From contig CAIZKA010000014.1 of the NCBI GenBank assembly GCA_903933395.1, positions 1-11,847 of the forward strand: a DNA stretch of 11,847 bases. Reading direction: 5' to 3'. Below are positions 6,991 through 11,847 of the stretch, one piece after another; positions within the stretch are counted from its first letter, which is position 1, and the number at the start of each line of letters is the position of its first letter. Made by a program: the position numbers and the translations under genes. Below the pieces are notes generated by a model. It searched no databases, was not told the origin of the DNA, and saw only the letters and a list, made by a program, of their open reading frames with translations. The stretch is from an uncultured beta proteobacterium. GTDB lineage: Bacteria; Pseudomonadota; Gammaproteobacteria; Burkholderiales; Rhodocyclaceae.

Positions 6991-7018
6991 CTGCCATCGC
7001 AGTCGCCTTGGGTACAAT
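6991..7018 (+). promoter_or_regulatory. candidate sigma-70 promoter for the aldo/keto reductase
   Basis: CTGCCA (6991-6996, four of six matches to TTGACA) and TACAAT (7013-7018, five of six to TATAAT) are separated by 16 bases. Transcription would start near 7025, about 44 bases before the ATG. The 187-base gap from 6882 to 7068 holds nothing else I can support, apart from GC-rich short palindromes near 6885-6895 that lack a T-run. Confidence 0.45.
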
Positions 7019-7068
7019 CCGCGCGATCGGGCCAAGCCCTGCCGCGTTGCCACGCCTTCCAATCGAAC

Positions 7069-7977
7069 ATGCCGTCACGACGCCGCTTTCTCGGAAACTC
7101 GCTTGCTGCCGCGGCACTGTCCGCGATGCCGCCCCTGGCAGGCGCCGCCGTGCCGTTGGCGACGCGGATCATTCCCGCCGACGGGCGTCGCCTGCCGGTG
7201 ATAGGACTCGGCACCTGGCAGACCTTCGATGTCGGCGCGGACTCTGGCGCGCGCGACAAGCTCGGCCGGCTTCTGGCGCGCTTTGCGGAGTTGGGCGGCG
7301 AGGTGGTCGACAGCAGCCCGATGTACGGCAGTGCCGAATCGGTCGTCGGCGATCTCGTCAGCGAACGACAACTGCGTAGTCGCCTGTTCTTCGCCACCAA
7401 GGTGTGGACCGACGGCAAGGCCGCCGGCATTGCGCAAATGGAGGAATCCCTGCGACGCCTGCGTGCGCCGCGCATAGAATTGATGCAGATTCACAACCTG
7501 CAGGACTGGCGGCAGCATCTGCCGATGTTGCGCGCATGGAAGGCCGAAGGTCGCATCCGTTATCTCGGCATCAGCCACTACAACTCGGGCGCGTATGCGG
7601 AGATCGAGGAAATCCTGCGCCGCGAGCCGCTGGACTTCCTGCAGATCAACTACTCGCTGGCGGAGCAGGCAGCGGCCAAACGCCTTTTGCCGCTGGCCGC
7701 CGAGCGCGGTGTGGCGGTTATCGCCAACCGGCCGTTTGCCGCGGGCGCGCTGTTCGGCGCAACGAAAGACAAGACCTTGCCGGCGGCGGCGGCCGACCAC
7801 GGTTGCCACTCCTGGGCGCAGCTTTTCCTGCGCTGGATCCTGGCCCACCCGGCGGTGACTTGCGCGATACCGGCGAGCAACAAGCTGGAGCATCTCGAAG
7901 ACAATATGGTTGCCGGACTGGGACCGCTGCCCGACCTTGCGGCGCAGAAGGCGCTGGCGCAGATGGCGGGTTTCTAG
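7069..7977 (+). CDS. aldo/keto reductase with twin-arginine signal peptide
   Basis: A 302-residue AKR-superfamily NAD(P)H-dependent oxidoreductase. The tetrad is complete: D81 and Y86 (DSSPMYG), K111 (ATKVW) and H142 (MQIHN). GLGTW at 46-50 is the usual first strand motif. The N-terminus SRRRFLG at 3-9, a hydrophobic Ala/Leu stretch at 11-26 and AGA before residue 27 form a convincing Tat signal with a signal peptidase I site, so the mature enzyme is predicted to be periplasmic and exported folded with its cofactor. No strong ribosome site precedes the ATG, but the signal peptide fixes the start. It has its own candidate promoter and does not look like part of the upstream catabolic cluster. 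Substrate is unknown. Confidence 0.92.
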   Translation: MPSRRRFLGNSLAAAALSAMPPLAGAAVPLATRIIPADGRRLPVIGLGTWQTFDVGADSGARDKLGRLLARFAELGGEVVDSSPMYGSAESVVGDLVSERQLRSRLFFATKVWTDGKAAGIAQMEESLRRLRAPRIELMQIHNLQDWRQHLPMLRAWKAEGRIRYLGISHYNSGAYAEIEEILRREPLDFLQINYSLAEQAAAKRLLPLAAERGVAVIANRPFAAGALFGATKDKTLPAAAADHGCHSWAQLFLRWILAHPAVTCAIPASNKLEHLEDNMVAGLGPLPDLAAQKALAQMAGF

Positions 7978-8007
7978 CGTCGGGCAAAAAGTTCCCTTGG
8001 GACGCAG

Positions 8008-8101
8008 AGCGCTGGCGCTGGGCGTAGCGGGGGTTTCGCGGAGCACTGCTCCGTGCCCGCGTAGCCGGCTGGCTGTGCAAAGCCAGCCGTGGAAAACACG
8101 G
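8008..8101 (+). other. run of small hairpins in the 3' region after the aldo/keto reductase
   Basis: Within the 207-base convergent gap there are successive inverted repeats: AGCGC/GCGCT (8008-8019), CGGAGCA/TGCTCCG (8039-8053) enclosed by GCGGG/CCCGC (8027-8060), GGCTGGCT/AGCCAGCC (8067-8088) and CCGTG/CACGG (8087-8101). A direct repeat CGTAGC occurs at 8023 and 8060. It could be a structured 3' untranslated region, an interspersed repeat or a small RNA. No protein-coding evidence is seen. Confidence 0.4.
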
Positions 8102-8132
8102 CGATCTTCGCCCGTCACGCAATTCCCGAAAA

Positions 8133-8162
8133 CGAAAAGCCCGGCCGGGGCCGGGCTTTTCG
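8133..8162. terminator. bidirectional intrinsic terminator between aldo/keto reductase and thiolase
   Basis: A perfect 14-base inverted repeat, CGAAAAGCCCGGCC and GGCCGGGCTTTTCG, with a 2-base centre. The GC-rich core is flanked by A-run and T-run, so it can terminate on both strands. It lies 155 bases after the plus-strand reductase and just after the minus-strand thiolase, exactly where a shared terminator of convergent genes is expected. Confidence 0.9.
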
Positions 8163-8184
8163 TCACTGCAGGACCAGGCAGCGC

Positions 8185-9372
8185 TTAGAGCATTTCCCAG
8201 ATCGTCGTGATGCCCTGGCCGCCGCCGATGCACATGGTGGCGAGGCAATACTTGCTGCTGACACGACGTGCTTCGTACAGCGCCTTGGTGATGATTACCG
8301 CGCCGGACGCCCCGATCGGGTGGCCGATGGCGATGGCGCCGCCGTTGGGATTGGTCTTCTTCGGGTCGAGGCCGAGCACCTTGGCCACGGCGAGCGACTG
8401 CGCGGCAAAGGCTTCATTCGACTCGATCACGCCGATGTCGTCGAGCTTCAGGCCGGCCCTGGCCAGCGCGATGCGCGTCGAGGGAATCGGGCCTTCGCCC
8501 ATGATGTCGTTGGGCACGCCGCCAATGCCGTAGGCGACCAGACGGGCCATCGCCTTGTGACCGCCGGCAGCGGCCTTGGCCGCGTCGGCCAGCACCAGAA
8601 AGCCGGCGCCGTCGTTGATGCCGGAGGCATTGCCGGCAGTGACGGTGCCGGCCTTGTCGAAGGCCGGCTTCATCTTGCCCAGGCTTTCCATGGTGGTGCC
8701 GGCCTTGATGTGCTCGTCGGTGTCGAACACCACGTCGCCCTTGCGGGTCTTGAGGGTGATCGGCACGATCTGTTCCTTGAAATAGCCGGCGGCAACGGCG
8801 GCAGCGGCGCGGCGCTGCGATTCGCAGGCGAGTTCGTCCTGCTGCTCGCGCGTGAAGCCGTGCTTCTTGGCCAGGTTCTCGGCGGTGATGCCCATGTGGC
8901 CCGCGCCGAAGGGATCGGTCAGCGCGCAAACCATGGCGTCGAGCATCTTGGTATCGCCCATGCGGGCGCCGGTGCGCATTGCCGTCGACAGATAGGCGCC
9001 GCGCGACATGACTTCGACGCCGCCGCCGATGGCGAAATCGGCATCGCCGAGCATGATCGCCTGGGCGGAATTGACGATGGCCTGCTGCGCCGAACCGCAC
9101 AGACGGTTGACCTGGAAGGCTACCGATTCCATGCTCATGCCGCCCTGGATCGTGGCGTTGCGATGCACGTAGGCGTAGCGGGATTCGGTCGGAACCACGT
9201 TGCCGACGGTGGCAAAGGTGATGGCCTTGGGATCGACGCCGGAACGGGCGATCGCCTCCTTGATGACCAGACCGCCCAGGTCGGCCGGTTCCATGCCGGC
9301 CAGCGAACCATTGAAAGTGCCCACGGCGGAACGCGCGGCGCTCAGTACAACGACTTCTCTCTTGTCAGCCAT
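8185..9372 (-). CDS. acetyl-CoA C-acyltransferase (thiolase)
   Basis: A 395-residue thiolase that cleaves 3-ketoacyl-CoA with CoA, or condenses acetyl-CoA in reverse. The nucleophile is C92 (NRLCGSAQQA), with H351 in GGAIAIGHPIGASG and the acid/base C381 in CIGGGQG; NEAFAA at 319-324 completes the family set. The length is typical of the tetrameric PhaA/BktB/AtoB group. ATG 9372 is chosen because AAGGAG (minus strand, 9384-9379) lies six bases upstream; a TTG one codon earlier is not needed. It follows the CobD-like gene by 21 bases and is the last gene of that minus-strand run. Whether it serves beta-oxidation, the neighbouring acyl-CoA dehydrogenase cluster or polyhydroxyalkanoate synthesis cannot be decided; no phaB or phaC is in the window. 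Confidence 0.95.
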   Translation of the reverse strand: MADKREVVVLSAARSAVGTFNGSLAGMEPADLGGLVIKEAIARSGVDPKAITFATVGNVVPTESRYAYVHRNATIQGGMSMESVAFQVNRLCGSAQQAIVNSAQAIMLGDADFAIGGGVEVMSRGAYLSTAMRTGARMGDTKMLDAMVCALTDPFGAGHMGITAENLAKKHGFTREQQDELACESQRRAAAAVAAGYFKEQIVPITLKTRKGDVVFDTDEHIKAGTTMESLGKMKPAFDKAGTVTAGNASGINDGAGFLVLADAAKAAAGGHKAMARLVAYGIGGVPNDIMGEGPIPSTRIALARAGLKLDDIGVIESNEAFAAQSLAVAKVLGLDPKKTNPNGGAIAIGHPIGASGAVIITKALYEARRVSSKYCLATMCIGGGQGITTIWEML

Positions 9373-9393
9373 CAAAAACTCCTTATTTAAGTA

Positions 9394-10329
9394 TCAACCG
9401 CCGACCCATCCGGAAACCCAGATCAGGGCCAGCACTGCCAGACCGAGCACGAGACTGCGCCAGACGAGGCCTATCGTGCTCTGCATGAAATCGGGATCGG
9501 CATCTTCGCCCAACCCCAGTTCGGGACGATCGCCAGACTCGCCCATTTCCTGAATCGCGTCGTGCACCGGCATTCCCAAGCGCACCCCCAGGGCGCCGGC
9601 ACCACTGGCCAGCAGTATACCGGAGCCGGCTTCCGGCCACCTTACGGCCTGCGTACGCCAGCAATGCACGGCATCCTCGAAATCGCCAACGACCGCAAAC
9701 GACGCCGCCGTCACGCGGATCGGCAACCAGTCGATCAGCACGAACGCCTGGTGCGCGAACTGGCCGAACTCGCCGAACTCGATTTCGCTGCGGCAGCCCC
9801 AGAGTTCGTCGAAGGAATGCGCGAGCCGGTAGAACAGGGCGCCGGCCGGACCCAGCACGACGAACCACAGCAGCGGGGCAAAGACATGTCTATGCGAGGC
9901 GAGCAGGCCCGTTTCGATGGCCAGGCGGGCGATTTCGCCGGACGTCAGGCGGTCGCCGGCGCGTCGGCGCCATTGCGCCAGCAACTGGCGCGCGTGGTCG
10001 GTTTCGCCCTGGCGCAGCGCCAGGTGGATGCCGGTAAAGAAATGGCTGAACTGGCGAAAACCCATGGTCAGATAAAGGACGCCGATGCCCAGCAGGAAGG
10101 CCAGCAGCGGCTGGAAGTGCATCAGCAAGCCGTGCAGCAGCGACACCAGGGCCGCCGGCAGGGCCACGCCCAAGCCCCAGGCGATGGCACCGTGGCTGCG
10201 GCCGCCGTCATTGAATTTTTCTTCGAGGACGCCCGCCAGCCGCGCCACCGGATCAAGCACCAAACGCTGCACGGGAAGCGCCTGCACCTGTTCGATCAGG
10301 AGGACCACGATGATGGAGATGAGCGTCAT
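9394..10329 (-). CDS. CobD/CbiB family membrane protein
   Basis: A 311-residue integral membrane protein of the CobD/CbiB (AmpE-related) family. CbiB joins an aminopropanol-type side chain to adenosylcobyric acid in cobalamin synthesis. Recognisable blocks are GPAGALFYR at 160-168, DWLPIRVTA at 200-208 and WPEAGSGILLASGAGALGVR at 231-250, which parallels the GALGVRLGG block of CbiB. Hydrophobic segments are near 1-17, 48-66, 70-91, 149-168, 195-213 and 290-309. The start is 4 bases after the stop of the CoA pyrophosphatase, and the thiolase follows after 21 bases, so it sits in a CoA-related operon with no other corrinoid gene. Betaproteobacteria commonly carry such a stand-alone paralogue; its real function is unsettled, and a cobalamin role should not be assumed. 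Confidence 0.85.
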   Translation of the reverse strand: MTLISIIVVLLIEQVQALPVQRLVLDPVARLAGVLEEKFNDGGRSHGAIAWGLGVALPAALVSLLHGLLMHFQPLLAFLLGIGVLYLTMGFRQFSHFFTGIHLALRQGETDHARQLLAQWRRRAGDRLTSGEIARLAIETGLLASHRHVFAPLLWFVVLGPAGALFYRLAHSFDELWGCRSEIEFGEFGQFAHQAFVLIDWLPIRVTAASFAVVGDFEDAVHCWRTQAVRWPEAGSGILLASGAGALGVRLGMPVHDAIQEMGESGDRPELGLGEDADPDFMQSTIGLVWRSLVLGLAVLALIWVSGWVGG

Positions 10330-10333
10330 CGGT

Positions 10334-10960
10334 TCATGGCTCCGCGTAAAGGAAGCGCTGCAGCGTCACCAGCATGCCGGCCGTCGCGCCCCAGATGAAA
10401 TAGCCCTGCCAGGGCATGGCCCAGTACTCGTGCCTGGCGCCGCGCACCTCGATGCTCTGGCGCTGGTGGTTGGCACTGTCGAGCAGGAACTCGAGCGGGG
10501 GTTCGAAGACTTCCGCCACTTCGAAGTCGTCCAGCTTCAGGTTCAGGGGCGGCGTCACCAGGCCGACCACCGGCGTGATGACGAAGCCGGTGCCGGTGCG
10601 GTATTCCGGCAGACGGCCGAGAATCTCGACCTGGTGCGCGGCGATGCCAACTTCCTCTTCGGCCTCACGCAAGGCGGTGGCCTCGGGCGAGGCATCGCCC
10701 TCCTCGCAGCGGCCGCCGGGAAAACTGACCTGTCCGGCATGGTCGCGCAGATGCGCGGTGCGCTGCGTGAGCAGCATGGTGGCGCCGGTTTCGCGCACGA
10801 TCACGGGCACCAGCACGGCAGCAGGAATCAGTTCCCGGCCTTCGTCGAAGGAGCTTTCGGTAACGGCAGACGCGGCGCGACCTTCGCTGAATCGACGACG
10901 CATCAGGGACAGCAGGCCTCCGCTAGAATTCGGGCCTGCGTTAACAAAAGACTCCGGCAT
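10334..10960 (-). CDS. CoA pyrophosphatase (Nudix hydrolase, NudL-like)
   Basis: A 208-residue Nudix hydrolase predicted to split CoA and oxidised CoA into 3',5'-ADP and 4'-phosphopantetheine. The subgroup signature LLTQRTAHLRDHAGQVSFPG (63-82) precedes the Nudix box, whose core REAEEEVGI is at 98-106. As in E. coli NudL, an acidic residue (D89) is shifted one place from the canonical box. YFIWGATAGM near the C-terminus is also typical. ATG 10960 gives about 16 more N-terminal residues than NudL and lacks a strong ribosome site; the next ATG (10903) would cut into the first helix, so 10960 is preferred. The stop lies 4 bases before the CobD-like gene. Its start codon overlaps that of the divergent amidotransferase. 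Confidence 0.93.
   Translation of the reverse strand: MPESFVNAGPNSSGGLLSLMRRRFSEGRAASAVTESSFDEGRELIPAAVLVPVIVRETGATMLLTQRTAHLRDHAGQVSFPGGRCEEGDASPEATALREAEEEVGIAAHQVEILGRLPEYRTGTGFVITPVVGLVTPPLNLKLDDFEVAEVFEPPLEFLLDSANHQRQSIEVRGARHEYWAMPWQGYFIWGATAGMLVTLQRFLYAEP
10924..10929 (+). promoter_or_regulatory. possible -10 box for the glutamine amidotransferase
   Basis: TAGAAT lies 30 bases before the plus-strand ATG, inside the 5' coding part of the divergent Nudix gene. No good -35 is seen at normal spacing. Its position would give a leader of about 22 bases. Weak evidence. Confidence 0.3.
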
Positions 10961-11657
10961 GAAACCGATCGCAATTTTCCGTCATAGCCCCGGGGAGGGG
11001 CCGGGCTATTTTGCCACATTCCTCGACCGCCATTCCCTGCCGTGGACGCTGTTTCGGCTCGACGACGGCGTGTCGCCACCGCCGACTTCCGGAGAATTCT
11101 CCGGGCTTTGCTTCATGGGCGGGCCGATGAGCGTCAATGACGAACTGCCATGGATTCCGCTGACTCTGGAACTGATCTGCGAGGCGGACGCCGCGGCCAT
11201 TCCCGTCATCGGCCATTGCCTCGGCGGGCAACTCATGGCCAAAGCCTTCGGCGGCACGGTGACCAGGAACGCGGTCAAGGAGATCGGCTGGGGCGAGGTC
11301 GAAGCGACGGACGCGGCTGCGGACTGGATGGGCGACGTTCAGCGCTTCTCGGCTTTTCACTGGCACGGCGAGACCTTCAGCCTGCCGTCCGGCGCCACCC
11401 GCATCCTGCATAGCGCGCATTGCGCCAACCAGGCCTTCGTCCGCGGCCCGCATCTGGGTCTGCAATGCCATGTCGAGATGACGGATTCGATGATCCGCTT
11501 ATGGGGCCGGCAATGGGCCGAGGAAAACGTGCCCGCCTCGGCATCGGTGCAGACGCCGCAGCAGATGGAAGAGAACATGGATGCACGCATCGCCGCGATG
11601 CGCGTCGTGGCGGACCGGCTTTACACGCGCTGGCTGGCTGGCCTGCGCAAGGATTGA
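10959..11657 (+). CDS. class I glutamine amidotransferase
   Basis: A stand-alone GATase1 domain protein of 232 residues, which would hydrolyse glutamine and pass ammonia to an acceptor or to a partner enzyme; some relatives act on gamma-glutamyl compounds. The triad is C87 in IGHCLGGQLMAKAFGG, H171 and E173 in QCHVEM. An oxyanion-type GGP is at 54-56. ATG 10959 begins a typical MKPIAIFRH first strand; longer in-frame readings upstream lie antisense to the Nudix gene and are not credible. The ribosome site is weak. It is divergent from the Nudix operon and convergent with yajQ. No synthetase partner is in the window, so the acceptor is unknown. Confidence 0.92.
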   Translation: MKPIAIFRHSPGEGPGYFATFLDRHSLPWTLFRLDDGVSPPPTSGEFSGLCFMGGPMSVNDELPWIPLTLELICEADAAAIPVIGHCLGGQLMAKAFGGTVTRNAVKEIGWGEVEATDAAADWMGDVQRFSAFHWHGETFSLPSGATRILHSAHCANQAFVRGPHLGLQCHVEMTDSMIRLWGRQWAEENVPASASVQTPQQMEENMDARIAAMRVVADRLYTRWLAGLRKD

Positions 11658-11661
11658 AAGT

Positions 11662-11683
11662 CGGCGCCCGCGGTACGGCGCCG
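11662..11683. terminator. possible terminator between amidotransferase and yajQ
   Basis: CGGCGCC (11662-11668) and GGCGCCG (11677-11683) can form a 7-bp stem with an 8-base loop in the 33-base convergent gap. The following GGTTTCC is a poor T-run, so termination may be inefficient or factor-dependent. Confidence 0.35.
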
Positions 11684-11690
11684 GGTTTCC

Positions 11691-11847
11691 TCAATCCCTG
11701 AAATTGCCGTACTGCAGGGGAAAGTCGGTCACCGATTTCTTCACCAGCGCTATCGCTTCCTGCAGGAAGTCGCGCTTGGCGCCCGTGACCCGCACGGCAT
11801 CGCCCTGGATGCTGGCCTGCACCTTGAGCTTGCTGTCCTTGATCAGC
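11691..11847 (-). CDS. yajQ: YajQ family cyclic-di-GMP-binding protein (C-terminal end only)
   Basis: The last 51 codons of YajQ, a cytoplasmic nucleotide-binding protein of about 160 residues; in Xanthomonas a YajQ protein binds cyclic di-GMP and modulates transcription. The visible part reads LIKDSKLKVQASIQGDAVRV followed by TGAKRDFLQEAIALVK and ends PLQYGNFRD, the strongly conserved family tail. The start lies beyond the right edge, so the gene is cut by the window and shows no sign of damage. It converges on the amidotransferase with only 33 bases between stops. Confidence 0.93.
   Translation of the reverse strand, partial: LIKDSKLKVQASIQGDAVRVTGAKRDFLQEAIALVKKSVTDFPLQYGNFRD

Noticed and set aside
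7910..8188. 92-codon plus-strand frame running through the 3' region and terminator
   Set aside because: Overlaps the end of the reductase, is Arg/Pro/Ser-rich, and reads through hairpins and the terminator (SPAGAGLF artefact).
8089..9390. 433-codon plus-strand open frame opposite the thiolase
   Set aside because: Starts inside the hairpin/terminator region and mirrors the thiolase; no domain recognised.
10416..10958. In-frame upstream extension of the glutamine amidotransferase
   Set aside because: The added residues are antisense to the Nudix gene and unlike any amidotransferase; the family starts at MKPIAIFRH.

Overview
This 11.8 kb window is high-GC chromosomal DNA, most likely from a betaproteobacterium. 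The Rhodocyclales/Azoarcus-Thauera-like group is my best guess from gene content: a monomeric-type isocitrate dehydrogenase, a YlqF-type GTPase, a CobD/CbiB-like protein next to a CoA pyrophosphatase, YajQ, and the interspersed CGTCATTCCCGC-type repeat. The taxonomic call is inference. I see no rRNA, tRNA, CRISPR array, insertion sequence, phage gene or plasmid function. Gaps between genes are all under about 210 bases, and coding covers nearly everything.

Layout. (1) The left edge carries, on the minus strand, the first 374 codons of monomeric NADP-isocitrate dehydrogenase (icd). Its control region is shared with a divergent plus-strand pair: a small S4 RNA-binding protein, whose tail is built from an interspersed palindromic repeat, and the circularly permuted GTPase YlqF/RbgA. 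These two overlap by ATGA. (2) From 2556 to 6881 runs a plus-strand catabolic cluster: short-chain dehydrogenase, zinc-free medium-chain reductase of the enone/alkenal type, APH-fold phosphotransferase, and acyl-CoA dehydrogenase. A double-hairpin repeat separates the last two. (3) A separate plus-strand gene encodes a Tat-signal aldo/keto reductase. It has its own candidate promoter and ends at a structured 3' region and a strong bidirectional terminator. (4) Convergent to it is a minus-strand operon, in transcription order CoA pyrophosphatase (Nudix), CobD/CbiB-like membrane protein, thiolase. (5) Divergent from that operon, with start codons overlapping by two bases, is a class I glutamine amidotransferase. 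(6) The right edge holds the last 51 codons of yajQ on the minus strand.

How the genes may work together. The most interesting unit is the phosphotransferase plus acyl-CoA dehydrogenase pair with its two oxidoreductases. This is the gene set expected for catabolism of 4-hydroxyacyl-CoAs through a 4-phosphoacyl-CoA intermediate, as in the levulinate (lva) pathway of Pseudomonas putida and in the fused animal ACAD10/ACAD11 proteins. The neighbouring thiolase could perform the final cleavage, although it is transcribed from the other strand. The substrate cannot be read from the sequence.
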